From: JANMJD01 sp963847945
GTDB lineage: Bacteria > Actinomycetota > Acidimicrobiia > Acidimicrobiales > Ilumatobacteraceae
Assembly: GCA_963847945.1 (NCBI GenBank)
Contig: CAWKBX010000015.1
Location: forward strand, 248,001 to 312,000
Length of the DNA stretch: 64,000 bases
Direction of reading: 5' to 3'
The notes beneath the pieces were generated by a model. That model saw only the letters and a list, made by a program, of their open reading frames with translations, searched no databases and was not told where the DNA came from. A program made the position numbers and the translations under genes. Positions 8,379 to 18,338 of the stretch are shown in pieces. The number at the start of each line of letters is the position of its first letter. Position 1 is the stretch's first letter.

Positions 8379-8810
8379 TCAGGCCTCGGCGTCCTCGGAC
8401 GCCTCGGCATTGGGGTCCACGGGACGCTCGGGAATCGGGTTGTCACGCAAGACCTGTTCGATCCGCTCGGCCGAGCGGATGACGTTGTCGGGCCGGAAGT
8501 CGAGAATCGGCGTCTTGCGGGCCCGCACCTGACGGCCGATCGCCGCCTGCAGCCGGACGCGATGGTCGAACAACGCCTGCTGGGTCTCGACGTCGGCCGC
8601 CTCGCCGTAGTACGCGTCGTAATAGACAAAAGCGCGGTTCAACTCGGGATCGACATCGATCGAAGTGATCGCCACCAACTCGAGGCGTTCGTCACCGATT
8701 CTCTCGAGTTCTTCGGCGATGACTTCGCGCAGCAACTCACCCATGCGGGCGGTTCGGGGGTACTTATGGGCAGATGTCGCCGCCGGGCGACGACGCGGGG
8801 GACGACTCAT
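8379..8810 (-). CDS. rbfA: 30S ribosome-binding factor A
   Basis: 143 residues from the ATG at 8810. It is a late 30S maturation factor with a KH-like fold. The opening RMGELLREVIAEELERI and the strand pattern VAITSIDVDPELNRAFVYY are typical. I prefer ATG 8810 to GTG 8819 because the ATG overlaps the stop of the upstream DUF503 gene as ATGA. The acidic C-terminal tail (about the last 20 residues) is not conserved in the family. Confidence 0.93.
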   Translation of the reverse strand: MSRPPRRRPAATSAHKYPRTARMGELLREVIAEELERIGDERLELVAITSIDVDPELNRAFVYYDAYYGEAADVETQQALFDHRVRLQAAIGRQVRARKTPILDFRPDNVIRSAERIEQVLRDNPIPERPVDPNAEASEDAEA

Positions 8811-9091
8811 TCGAGCCACTTCCGTTCGGTAGAGAGCACAGCAATTTCAGGATGCGACCAGACGAATCGATCGACCTCATCGATCACGTCGACGGCGTGA
8901 CGCTCCGACGACGACACGATCGCAAAGCCCAGCGTGGCGCGTTGCCAAAGATCGTGCCCGTCGACTTCGGCGGCGGCGACCGAGAACCGGTGCCGCGCCC
9001 CATCGACGATCGAACGAATCACCTGGCGCTTCGCCTTGAGCGACTGCGATTCGTTGATATGGAGATCGACCTCGAGGGCAAGCACAAACAT
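8807..9091 (-). CDS. ylxP: DUF503 family protein (YlxP-like)
   Basis: 94 residues, the normal family length. The opening FVLALEVDLHINESQSLKAKR matches the DUF503 signature (LHIPESxSLKxKR). YlxP sits between infB and rbfA in many Gram-positive bacteria and is thought to assist ribosome assembly; its biochemistry is unsettled. Here it overlaps rbfA by 4 bases (ATGA), and the Rv2466c-like gene separates it from infB. Confidence 0.9.
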   Translation of the reverse strand: MFVLALEVDLHINESQSLKAKRQVIRSIVDGARHRFSVAAAEVDGHDLWQRATLGFAIVSSSERHAVDVIDEVDRFVWSHPEIAVLSTERKWLE

Positions 9092-9125
9092 TGACCGTCA
9101 ACCTATCGCCGCGGGGCTGACCCGA

Positions 9126-9767
9126 TCAGTCGAATTGTGGACGGCCCCGGTTCGAGCGCTTCAGCTCGGCCATCCCCGAAGTCGTGGCGATGAGCTCGAC
9201 TGCGTTCCACAGATCGACGGCGGCCTGCCCGCGGGGAGCCCGGCTGAGCACCGGCCCGAAGAAGCTCCCCTCGTTCTCGTGCCCTGGTTTGAAGGTCAGA
9301 ATCGGTGTTCCGACGTCTTTCCCGGTCCGGGCGAGGGCGAGTTCCGTCTCGGCCCGCAGGTAGGCATCGTGCTCGTCGCGGTCGGCCTCCTCGATGAGTT
9401 CGGCCGGCAGTGCGGCGGAAGCGAGCGCCGCCGAGATCACATCGACGGTCTTGGTGCGAAGGTCACCGCGATCAAGCCTCTCGACGTGAATGGCCCGGCC
9501 AAGGGACGTGTAGAACCGGCCCACCGCATCGTTATCGTGAGCCAACCGCACGGCGTCGGCGACACGCAACGCCCGCAGCCCGGCTCGGTGCCCGGCGCGA
9601 TACTCCGCGTCGTACCACTCGGCGACGTTGTTGTCGTTCAGGAAGTACAGCGAGATGAACCGCCAGTTGACCTGGTAGTTCTGCTGCTCCTGCACGTTGA
9701 CGACCCAGCGCGACGTGATCCACGCCCATGGACACACCGGATCGAAGAAGAACTCAAGATCAGCCAT
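9126..9767 (-). CDS. DsbA-fold protein, mycothiol-dependent nitroreductase (Rv2466c) family, CPWAW active site
   Basis: 213 residues. By family it is a thioredoxin-fold (DsbA-like) oxidoreductase related to M. tuberculosis Rv2466c, which uses mycothiol and has a CPWCW motif. Shared features I can see are DPVCPWAWITSRW at the N-terminus, GTPI before a cis-loop, FFGPVLSRAPRG, and an end matching ELKRS...PQFD. Here the motif is C12-P-W-A15-W, so the second active-site cysteine is absent and only a monothiol mechanism is possible. It sits between infB and ylxP, a place not usual for this gene. Confidence 0.88.
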   Translation of the reverse strand: MADLEFFFDPVCPWAWITSRWVVNVQEQQNYQVNWRFISLYFLNDNNVAEWYDAEYRAGHRAGLRALRVADAVRLAHDNDAVGRFYTSLGRAIHVERLDRGDLRTKTVDVISAALASAALPAELIEEADRDEHDAYLRAETELALARTGKDVGTPILTFKPGHENEGSFFGPVLSRAPRGQAAVDLWNAVELIATTSGMAELKRSNRGRPQFD

Positions 9768-9810
9768 CTCCCGAAGCTAGCGGGGAGATGGCCGATCAGG
9801 AATCCTGTAC

Positions 9811-12800
9811 TCAGGTGCGGGCGACCTGGCGTTCCTCGAACGTTTCGATGAGGTCACCCGACTTCAAGTCCTGGAAGTCGGTGAGCCCGATGCCGCATTC
9901 GAAGCCATCGCGGACCTCGCGGGCGTCTTCCTTGAAGCGCTTGAGCGACGAGATGGCACCCTTCCAGATGATCGTGCCCTCTCGAAGGAAGCGGACCTTG
10001 CGTCCCCCGGGTGATCGTTCCCGAGCGGACCTAGCAACCAGCGATGGCACCGAGCTTGGGCACCCGGAAGATCTCGCGGACCTCGGCTTCGCCGGTGACC
10101 ACTTCTTCGTACTCAGGGGCCAGCATGCCGACCATCGCCTTCTCGATGTCTTCGAGCAGCTTGTAGATGATCTCGTAGGTGCGGATGTCGACGCCTTCGG
10201 ACTCCGCCAGATCGCGGGCCTTGCGGTCGGGGCGCACATTGAAACCGATAATCGTTGCGTTGGTCGTAGACGCCAAGCGAGATGTCGTTCTCCGGAGACG
10301 CCACCGACCGCCCGATGGACGAAGGCCAGCTTGACGTCGTCGCGTTCGAGCCGACGAAGGCTCTCGGTCACGGCTTCGAGCGAACCATGAACATCGGCCT
10401 TGATCACGAGGTTGAGGGTGGCGACCTGCCCAGCCTGGATCTGGCTGAACACGTCTTCGAGCTTGACGCCCTTTTGCACTCGGGCATCACCGCGCTGGTT
10501 GTGCATGCGCAGGCCGCTGTTCACGAGCCTCAGCCACCGTTCGAGCGGTCTTCTCGTTCGGGGCGACGCGGAACTCATCGCCGGCGTTGCGGGACGGTGG
10601 AAAGCCCCAGGACCTGCACCGGCGTGGACGGACCAGCCTTCCTTGACCTGGCGACCTTGGTCGTCGATCATCGCTCGTACACTGCCCCAGGCGCCGCCGG
10701 CGACGATCGGGTCGCCGACCTTCAAGGTGCCCTTGTCGACCAAGACCGTCGCTACCGGGCCACGACCGACGTCGAGATTGGCTTCGAGCACGATGCCTTT
10801 GGCCCGCCCGGTCGGGTTGGCGGTGAGCTCTTCGAACTCGGCCATGACGACGAGTTGTTCGAGCAGACTCGTCGATCCCGAGATTCTGCTGACGCGGACA
10901 TCTCGACGACGATGGTGTCGCCATCCCAGACCTCGGGCACGAGTTCGTGCTCGGCGAGTTGGGCGAACACGCGCTGCGGATCGGCGTTGGCCTTGTCGAT
11001 CTTGTTGACCGCCACGATGATCGGCACTTCGGCCGCCTTGGCATGGTTGATCGCTTCGATCGTCTGGGGCATCACGCCGTCGTCGGCGGCGACCATCAAC
11101 ACGACGATGTCGGTGACCTGTGCGCCGCGGGCACGCATCTTGGTAAATGCGGCGTGACCAGGGGTATCGATGAAGGTGACGATCCGGCCCGAGTTCGTGG
11201 TGACCTTGTAGGCCCCGATGTGCTGGGTGATGCCACCGGCTTCGCCCGCGACGACATTGGCCTTGCGGATCTTGTCGAGCAGTGTCGTCTTGCCGTGGTC
11301 GACGTGGCCCATGACGGTGATGACCGGCGGGCGAGGCTCCTGCAGCCTCTTCGTCTTCGTCATCCGAATCGTCGAAGAGCGCCTGAAGCTCGATCTCTTC
11401 TTGCTGACCCGCCTCGACGAGGAGCAGTCTCCGCGCCGATTTCGAGGGCGAAGAGCTCCATCTGCTCGTCGGTCAGCGTCATGGTCGCGGTGACCATTTC
11501 GCCGTTCATCATCAGGAAGCGGACGACGTCGGCCGACGTGCGATTCAGCTTGGGAGCGAACTCCTGCGAGGAGCACCCGCGTTCGACGACAACGATGCCT
11601 TCGGGGACCGGGGCATCGCATCGGCGTATAGTTCCCGTGACTGGGGCTGCAGATCGTCACGAATGCGACGGCTACGACGGCGCTTGTCCTGACGAGGGGC
11701 GCGGCGCTGACCGTTCGGCGCGGACCACCCGGACCACCGGTCGGCGGACCACTGCCCGGACCCCCGTTGAATCCGCCGGGGCGACCGCCACCGGGACCGC
11801 CGGGGCCACCACCAGGACGAGGCCCACCAGGACCACCCGGGCGAGCGCCAGCAAAGCCACCGGGACGACCACCGGGGCCGCCACCAGGACGAGGCCCACC
11901 GGGGCCGCTGGGACACGCCGCTCCGGGTCCACCCGGACGAGCGCCTGGCCCACCCGGACCGCTGGGCCGTGCGGCGATGGGGCGACCGCCACCCGGAGGA
12001 GGCGGGATCGGCTGACCGGACGCCGACATCGGCCGACCACCGCCGGAGGAGGCGGGATCGGGCGACCCGACGACGACGTCGGCCGACCACCCTGCGGCGG
12101 CATCGGCCGACCCGCAGGAGCTGCGGGACGTCCGGCGCCGTCAGGCGGAGTGGGTGGAGCCGAGGCGTTCGGCGCCGGACTTGCCGGTGCGGAGCCGGTT
12201 GGAGCCGGGCCCGCGGGCGGGCGAGGGCTCTCGCCCGGACGAACAGCGGCGGCGGAGCCGGGCGGACGCGTCGACGGTGGCATCGGTGGCCGGGGGCCCT
12301 GCGGCGGGATCGGACGAGCGGCGACTCCGAGCGGCGGCTGGCCGGCCGGAGGACGAATCGGATCGCCCTGGTGCGGCCGGCTGGAGATCACCCGATGCTC
12401 GGCCGGGCCTCGTCTCGGACCACCGGGGCCGCGGGCGCGACCGGGTGAGGAGTCGGCGGACGAACCGCTGGCGCGGGACCGGCGGCAGGAACAGCCGGAG
12501 CCACCACCGGGGGCGGGGTCGGAGCCGGGGCTGGGGTCGGAGCCAGAGTTGGGGCCGGCGGGGCGCTGGCTTCGACGGCCGGTGCGACCGAGGTGGGCCG
12601 TTGGACGACGGGCTCGACCGGCTTGGGCACCTCGACCGGCTTGGGCACCTCGACAACTGGGTGCGGGCGCTGGGACGGCGGGCGCTGGCGCCGAGACGGC
12701 AGGCGCCGAGACCTCGGCATCGCCTGGACCCTTCTTACCCTTTGGGACTTCGGGCTCCTCGGGCTGCTCGTCGCGGGTGAGGCCATCTCGTGGCGCGGCG

Positions 12801-12943
12801 GCGAACGCGGTCGGCCTGAGCCTCCTGGATGCTGGAGGAATGGTCTTCGCGTCGATACCAAGAACGAACGAGAGATCCAGCGTCTCCTTGTTCGTCATCC
12901 CGAGCTCTTTGGCGAGCTCGTGCAGCCGGATGTTCTTCGGCAC
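9811..12943 (-). CDS. infB: Translation initiation factor IF-2, reading frame broken by several indels in this assembly
   Basis: IF-2 is the GTPase that places initiator tRNA on the ribosome. The start (GTG 12943, GAAAGG upstream) gives PKNIRLHELAKELGMTNKE, the IF2N domain. A Gly/Pro/Arg repeat region lies at about 11.76-12.03 kb. The GTPase domain is intact at about 10.88-11.33 kb with GHVDHGKT, GGITQHIGA, DTPGHAAF and NKID. The C-terminus ends RKVRF...FEERQVART. Homologous sequence moves between frames near 12.86, 12.79, 11.56, 11.34, 10.87, 10.6, 10.30, 10.28 and 10.01 kb, and there is an in-frame TAG at 10031-10033. An essential single-copy gene would not survive this, so sequencing errors are the likely cause; true length should be near 1,000 residues. 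Confidence 0.9.
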
Positions 12944-13099
12944 TTGGCGATCAGCCTTTCGTCAGTGTCGAGCCACGACGCTGAGCGGGCACGGGCCTTG
13001 GCCCGGCGGCTGCAATTCTTCCACGTTCGGAGCATCGGCTTCGAATGCCTGTGCAGAACTCTGTCAGTTTAGTGGCGCGGGCGCCTCATCAGGACCTGG

Positions 13100-13347
13100 T
13101 CAATTCCACGCCGGCGCAAAGGCCTTGCGCTTGCACCGGTCGACGAGCGACAAACAACGCTGCCGACATTCGATGGACACAGCCGAGGTGACGTCACTAG
13201 CCGTGCTGCTTGTCGGCTCACGACGACTGGTCGCCGCGCCGAAGAGCACATCGCATCAATTCGGCGCTGCGATGCGACCGAGTCGGCAGCCGACACAGGT
13301 GCGCTGCGGGGAAGCGTACGGAAATCAGGCGTCGGCCTGCTCCTCAC
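13100..13347 (-). CDS. ylxR: YlxR (DUF448) RNA-binding protein, frame-disrupted
   Basis: A small gene between nusA and infB, its conserved place. Reading across frames gives RTCVGCR (the diagnostic YlxR motif), then AELMRCALRR, and a C-terminal RKAFAPAW in a different frame, ending at TGA 13102-13100. At least two indels are needed to join these. The GTG at 13347 overlaps the proposed nusA stop as GTGA. YlxR is a small nucleic-acid-binding protein linked to the transcription/translation operon. Confidence comes from motif plus synteny rather than an open frame. Confidence 0.7.
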
Positions 13348-14619
13348 CTCACGGCGGACACGCCGTCGGTGGCGTCGCCACCGTCGGCATCGTCTGCATC
13401 AGCGGCATCGTCTGCAACAGCGGCTTCGTCTGCAACGTTGTCTGCGTCGACATGCCGCTACATCGGCAGCCGGTCGTCGGCCGGTGACTCTGCGTCGTCG
13501 CCAGCGGCTTCACCATCGGCCCACTGCTGGGCGCTGACCACCGAGCCGTCTGCCTCGTGCCACTCCATCTCGCCGGTTTCGGCGTTCTGCGCCCATTCAC
13601 CCTCGGCGTAGTCGACGACGGGATCGCGGACTGCCCGCCGGACTCTTCCTCGGCAAGCTGCGATTCGCTCTTGATGTCGACGCGTAGCCCGGTCAAGCGG
13701 GCGGCGAGCCGGGCGTTCTGCCCTTCCTTGCCGATCGCCAACGACAGCTGGAAGTCGGGAACGATGACTTCGGCCAGGCCGATGTCGTCGTGGATGCGGA
13801 CTTCTTTGACCTTGGCCGGCGACAGGGCCTTGGCGACGAAGTCGGGCAGATCATCGCTGTACGGGACGATGTCGATCTTCTCGCCGCGGAGTTCGTTGAC
13901 AACCATGCGAACGCGGGCCCCGCGGGCACCGACGCAGGCGCCGACAGGATCGACGTTGTGATCGTTGGACCACACGGCGATCTTCGTGCGATGCCCTGGT
14001 TCGCGGGCACAGGCCTTGATCTCGACGATGCCGTCGGCGATCTCGGGCACTTCGAGCTCGAACAGCCGCTTGATCAGACCCGGATGGGTGCGGCTGACCA
14101 CGATCTGCGGACCCTTGGCGGTCTTGCGGACCTCGACGATGTATGCCTTGACCCGGTCGTTCGGCTGCGGGCGCTCGAACGGCACCTGCTCGGCCTGTGG
14201 CAGCAGCGCCTCGACCTTGCCGAGATCGAGCAGCGTGTAGCGGCTGTCGGTCTGCTGGATGATGCCGGTGACGATGTCGCCTTCGCGGTTGGCATATTCC
14301 TCGAACTTGCATCGCGCTCGGCTTCACGAATGCGCTGGTTGAGCACCTGCCGGAAGGTCTGCGCGGCGATGCGGCCCATGTCCTCGGGCGTGTCGTCGCG
14401 CGGGTTGACCCAGTTGCCGTCCTCATCGATGTCGTAGGCGACGATGCGGATCTCCATCGTGTCGGCGTCGATCTGCACTTCGGCCTCGTCGGCCGCGCCG
14501 GGGCGTCGCTTGTACGCGGTGACCAGTGCATCGGCCAGCACCTGCAGGAGCAGTCTCGACCGAGATGCCCTTGTCCTGGGCCAGCATCTTACGGCTTCGG
14601 CCATGTCGACATTGCTCAT
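13344..14619 (-). CDS. nusA: Transcription termination/antitermination factor NusA, frame-disrupted
   Basis: The ATG at 14619 (AGGAAG upstream) overlaps the rimP stop. The N-terminal domain reads MSNVDMAEA, then ADALVTAYKRRPGAADEAEV. S1 and KH domains follow: VPFERPQPNDRVKAYIVEV, VSRTHPGLIKRLFELEVPE, VGARGARVRMVVNEL and LAIGKEGQNARLAARLTG. Frames shift near 14.60, 14.55, 14.31 and 13.64 kb, and a TAG near 13.46 kb interrupts an acidic tail that otherwise runs to TGA 13346-13344, overlapping ylxR. The conserved blocks are undamaged in sequence, so these look like sequencing errors. NusA binds RNA polymerase and modulates pausing, termination and antitermination. Confidence 0.9.
13384..13437. 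repeat. 18-bp imperfect tandem repeat (3 units) in the nusA acidic tail
   Basis: Units 13384-13401, 13402-13419 and 13420-13437 differ at only a few bases. In the acidic frame they encode Asp/Ala-rich residues at the NusA C-terminus. The unit is a multiple of three. It lies close to the apparent in-frame TAG of nusA. Confidence 0.6.
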
Positions 14620-15207
14620 GATGCTGCTACTTCCTGTGTCTGAGAAGTGGTGTCTACTTCGGATTCGGCGGCAATCGGTGCCGCTGCTTTCGGCTGGGCG
14701 CCTGCCGGGCTTCGGCGCCGCACCCAGACAAAGACCGTCTTGGGCTCGATCGATCTCGCGATAGCGAACCGAACGGTGGTTCCGCGCTCGGGCCTTCGGT
14801 CGGGATGACATCGATGCCTCGTCGTCGGCGGCGGTGACCACGCCCGGCAACCCGCCGGTCGTCGCCGGCGACACCGGCAGCCGAATCGTGACGACGACAC
14901 CGATCGACCAGACGAAGTGCTTCGGCGCGCGGAGTGCTCGTTCAAGGCCTGGGCTGGTGACCTCGAGCGTGTATGCGGCCAGGAACGGAGTCGATGATGG
15001 TCGAGTTCACGCGAAATCAGCCGCGTCGACCAGAGCGATCGTCGTCGAGATCGACCGCGCACCGCCGACCGGTCGACGGTGATGCGCATGACGCCGCCGC
15101 TGAACTCGCAGTCGTACAGGTCGAGTCCGAGGTCGGTGAGAATCGGGCGAAGCGATTGCCGCGACACGTGTCGCCACCGGGCTTCCCCAGTCTTCATTTG
15201 CCAGCAT
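14616..15207 (-). CDS. rimP: Ribosome maturation factor RimP, frame-disrupted
   Basis: First gene of the rimP-nusA-ylxR-infB run. ATG 15207 has an AGGAGG five bases upstream and gives MLANEDWGSPVATRV; a frame change near 15.16 kb continues as PILTDLGLDLYDCEFSGGVM, the RimP core. Later blocks TIALVDAADF and YTLEVTSPGLERALR-like and KHFVWSIGVVVTIRLP are in other frames. The stop overlaps the nusA ATG (ATGA). At least three indels are needed. RimP helps mature the 30S subunit. Confidence 0.85.
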
Positions 15208-15262
15208 CTTCACCTCCTCGTTTGTCGACCGCGGTCGGCCGAATTGTGCTCTTTGAAACGAA

Positions 15263-15288
15263 TGGCGTGGACCCGGAGGCCCACGCCA
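15263..15288 (-). promoter_or_regulatory. Stem-loop upstream of rimP (5' leader or proS-proximal hairpin)
   Basis: TGGCGTGG at 15263-15270 pairs perfectly with CCACGCCA at 15281-15288 around a GC-rich 10-base loop. It lies 56 bases upstream of the rimP start. TTCGTTTC follows on the minus strand, which is not a clean U-tract. It could be a leader structure of the rimP-nusA-infB transcript or a weak intrinsic terminator in front of it. Confidence 0.4.
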
Positions 15289-15358
15289 CTCTCGTCTTAC
15301 AACGCTCAGGACTGATCGAGTATATCGGGTGGCTCCCCCACGGCCGGTCGGGCTCGAT

Positions 15359-17081
15359 TCAGCCCTTCAACGCGAGGGCGGCGTCGACCACATCGGCCGA
15401 GCGAAATCTCCGAGGCGTTGCCGCGTAGCCGGTCCCGCAGCTCGACCATGCCGTCGGCGAGGCCGCGACCGACGACCACGATGACCGGCATTCCGAGTAT
15501 CTCGGCATCCTTGAACTTCACGCCGACCGAGACGCTGTCGCGGTCGTCGACAGATCACGCGCACCCCGGCCGCCTCGAAGGCTCGCCCCGAGTTCCAGCG
15601 ACGCCGCGATCTGATCAGCCTTCCCTGCCGGCGACGATGTGCACGTGGGCCGGGGCGATCTCCCACGGCCAGCGCAAACCCATCTCGATCGTGGCTCTGC
15701 TCGGCAATCACCGCAACCGCCCGGGTGACCCCGATGCCGTAGGAGCCCATCGTGATCCGGATCGGCTTACCATCGGGACCCGAGCGCATCGAGGCCGAGG
15801 GCGTCGGCGTATTTGCGGCCGAGTTGGAAGATGTGACCGATCTCGATGGCTCGATCGATGGCGAGCGGCTCACCGCAGTTCGGACACGGGTCGCCGGCAG
15901 CCACCGTGGCGACCTCGACGTAGCGATCGATGGAAAGTCACGCCCCACCACCGCATCGACCACGTGGTGCTCGTACTCGTTAGCCCCGGTGACCCAGATG
16001 GAATTGGGGGCGATTCGCGGATCGGCCAAGACCTGAACACCGGCGGCAGCCATACCGAGCGCCGACACGTAGCCCTTGACGAAATCGGGGCGACCGGCAA
16101 AGTCGGAGTCCTCGAACGCCGTCACCTTCCCCGGGGCGACCGCCGCAGCCAGGCGTTCCTCGTCGATTTCTCGATCTCCGGGAACCAGCACCATCACCGG
16201 CTGGCCGTCGACCTTGAACAAAATGTTCTTCGAGCAGGCGCGACGCGTCGGTGTCCATCGCGTACCGGGCGTTGAGATGTTCGACGAGCGCACCGATGCC
16301 AGGCGAATCGGGCGTGTGCAGCTTGCGCATCGGAGGGTGCTCGGTCGCTGCATCGACGGCATCGGGAGGCGCGCACCTGGACCGCTTCGACGTTGGCGGC
16401 GTACTGACACGACGAGCACATCACGAAGGTGTCCTCGCCGACCGGGCTCGGGGCGAGGAACTCCTCGCTCTTCGATCCGCCCATGGCTCCCGACATCGCA
16501 CTGACGATGCGGTACTCGATTCCCAGTCGGTCGAAGGTGCGAATGTACGCCTGGCGGTGCAGTTCGTAGCTGGCTTCGAGGCCCTCATCGGACACATCGA
16601 ACGAATACGAATCCTTCATCACGAACTCGCGGCCGCGCAGGATGCCCGAGCGGGGTCGGGCCTCGTCGCGGTACTTCGTCTGGATCTGATAGAGGTAGAC
16701 AGGGAAGTCCTTGTACGACGAGTACTCCCCCTTGACCATCAGCGTGAACATTTCCTCGTGCGTCGGGCCGAGCAGGTAGTCGCCCTGCCGGCGATCTTTG
16801 AGGCGGAAGAGGTTGTCGCCGTAGTCGGTCCAGCGACCGGTCGCCTCATACGGTTCACGGGGTAGCAGGGCCGGGAAATGGACCTGTTGAGCGCCCATCG
16901 CGTCCATTTCCTCTTTGATGACACGGTAGATCTGGTCGTAGATCATCACCCCGAGCGGGAGCAGCGAGTAGATCCCCGGGGCCGCCCGCCGGACATAGCC
17001 GGCCCGCACCAGAAGCTTGTGACTGGGCACCTCGGCGTCGGCCGGGTCGTCACGCAGGGTTCGCAGGAACAGGGTCGACAT
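15359..17081 (-). CDS. proS: Prolyl-tRNA synthetase (bacterial type), C-terminal half frame-disrupted
   Basis: Charges tRNA-Pro. ATG 17081 gives MSTLFLRTLRDDPADAEV, and about 230 residues are intact with class II motifs: KLLVRAGYVRRAAPGIYSLLP, the GPTHEEMFT loop, and YRDEARPRSGILRGREFVMKD. From about 16.39 kb the frame changes repeatedly, but the pieces are all ProRS: an editing domain piece (HTPDSPGIGALVEHLNARYA), VMVLVPGDREIDEERLAAA, RITMGSYGIGVTRAVAVIAEQ, and the anticodon-binding end FKDAEILGMPVIVVVG. The expected end, DVVDAALALKG, stops at TGA 15361-15359. Upstream (17146-17183) is a tandem repeat shared with divergent manA. Confidence 0.92.
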
Positions 17082-17145
17082 CCGTAGCAGCACGGCGGAC
17101 CACGCTATCTGCCCGCCGGAACCTCGGGGTGCCGCCTTTCGCAGC

Positions 17146-17183
17146 CTGACGTCTTTCGGCGGGGCTGACGTCTTTCTGCGGGG
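17146..17183. repeat. 19-bp direct tandem repeat in the proS-manA divergent spacer
   Basis: Two adjacent 19-base copies (17146-17164 and 17165-17183), both beginning CTGACGTCTTTC and ending GCGGGG, differ at one base. They lie 31 bases upstream of the manA start and 65 upstream of proS. Position and spacing (about two helical turns) fit a tandem regulator-binding site, but a chance duplication is possible. Confidence 0.5.
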
Positions 17184-17213
17184 TTGCAGATCGGCAGCTA
17201 TCGTTCGCTCAGC

Positions 17214-18335
17214 ATGATGCGGATTGAGGGCGTCGTCCAACGCTACGCGTGGGGCGATCATGAGGCGATTCCGAGGTTGATCGGAGCGATTCCCGATGGG
17301 GGCCCGTGGGCGGAGCTCTGGATGGGGACCCATCCGGTCGCCCCGGCGCGGCCGATGCCAACAGACTCCATCGGTGCTACGCCCCGGTCCCAGTGGTTGT
17401 CGGACGTGACAGGTTTGCTGCCGTTTCTGTTCAAGGTACTCGCCGCTCGCGCTCCGCTCTCCCTGCAAACCCATCCGGACCTGGCCACCGCGCAGGCCAA
17501 CTTTGCGGCCGAGAACGCGGTCGGCGTCGACCTGCACGACCCCCGCCGCCTCTATCGCGACCCGTTCGCCAAGCCCGAGATTCTCTGTGCGTTGGACGAC
17601 TTCGAGGTGCTCTGCGGATTTCGTCCGGTCGACGAGTCCCTCAACCTGCTTCGCTCGATGCAGAACGACGCCAGTGACGAACTCGCTGCGCTGCTCGCGG
17701 AACAAGGAATCGGCGGCACGATGCGGGCAATTCTCCTCGACCCGCACACCGATGTCGCCGGTATCGCGCGGGCGTGTGCCGCCGATGCCGGACGAACCGA
17801 CCCAGTCACGGGGGCGATCGCAGATCTCGCCGAACGGTACCCGAACGATCCGGCGTTGCCCGCCGCCCTACTCCTCAACCATCGGGTCCTCCGCCCGGGC
17901 GAGGCGATCTTCCTCGGGCCAGGCAATCTTCACGCCTACCTGCGGGGCTGGGGCGTCGAACTGATGGACCCGTCCGACAACGTGCTGCGGGCAGGTTTCA
18001 CGACCAAGCACGTCGACCCGGTGGCGTTGCTCGACATCCTCGATACCAGGCCCCTTCCCGATCCGGTCATTCGTGCCGCACCGATCGCCGCCGGGCTGAT
18101 CGAGTATCCGACACCGACGGCGAACTGGCGGCTACGACGCATCGACCTCGATGGCGAGTTCCATGTCGATGTCGAGGCAGTCGGCGTGCTGCTCTGTGTG
18201 CATGGCACCTGTTCCGAACTGCCCGTCGGTCGCGCCGCGGCGGTGACCCCGGGCGAGAAACTCGTACTGCACGGTCAGGCAACGATCTATTGGGCGACCG
18301 GCCGACTGCCGACTACCGGCGCGGCGGGGGCGTGA
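17214..18335 (+). CDS. manA: Mannose-6-phosphate isomerase, class I
   Basis: 373 residues. It interconverts mannose-6-phosphate and fructose-6-phosphate. Zinc-binding elements are visible: LQTHPD (Gln and His), KPE (Glu) and GNLHAYL (His), along with the family opening QRYAWGD. The start is ATG 17214 or the adjacent ATG 17217. It ends 3 bases before the convergent ispG stop with no terminator between them. The product feeds GDP-mannose for glycolipids and cell-envelope glycans. Confidence 0.93.
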   Translation: MMRIEGVVQRYAWGDHEAIPRLIGAIPDGGPWAELWMGTHPVAPARPMPTDSIGATPRSQWLSDVTGLLPFLFKVLAARAPLSLQTHPDLATAQANFAAENAVGVDLHDPRRLYRDPFAKPEILCALDDFEVLCGFRPVDESLNLLRSMQNDASDELAALLAEQGIGGTMRAILLDPHTDVAGIARACAADAGRTDPVTGAIADLAERYPNDPALPAALLLNHRVLRPGEAIFLGPGNLHAYLRGWGVELMDPSDNVLRAGFTTKHVDPVALLDILDTRPLPDPVIRAAPIAAGLIEYPTPTANWRLRRIDLDGEFHVDVEAVGVLLCVHGTCSELPVGRAAAVTPGEKLVLHGQATIYWATGRLPTTGAAGA

Positions 18336-18338
18336 ACA

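Noticed and set aside
11760..12030. Possible CRISPR-like or satellite repeat
   Set aside because: The repetition is the Gly/Pro/Arg codon repeat of the IF-2 linker, with no regular spacer.
10947..13487. 846-codon open frame on the plus strand
   Set aside because: It is antisense to infB/ylxR/nusA, in GC-rich DNA where stops are scarce, and its product is Gly/Pro/Arg-rich without any domain; the minus strand carries clear IF-2 and NusA blocks.
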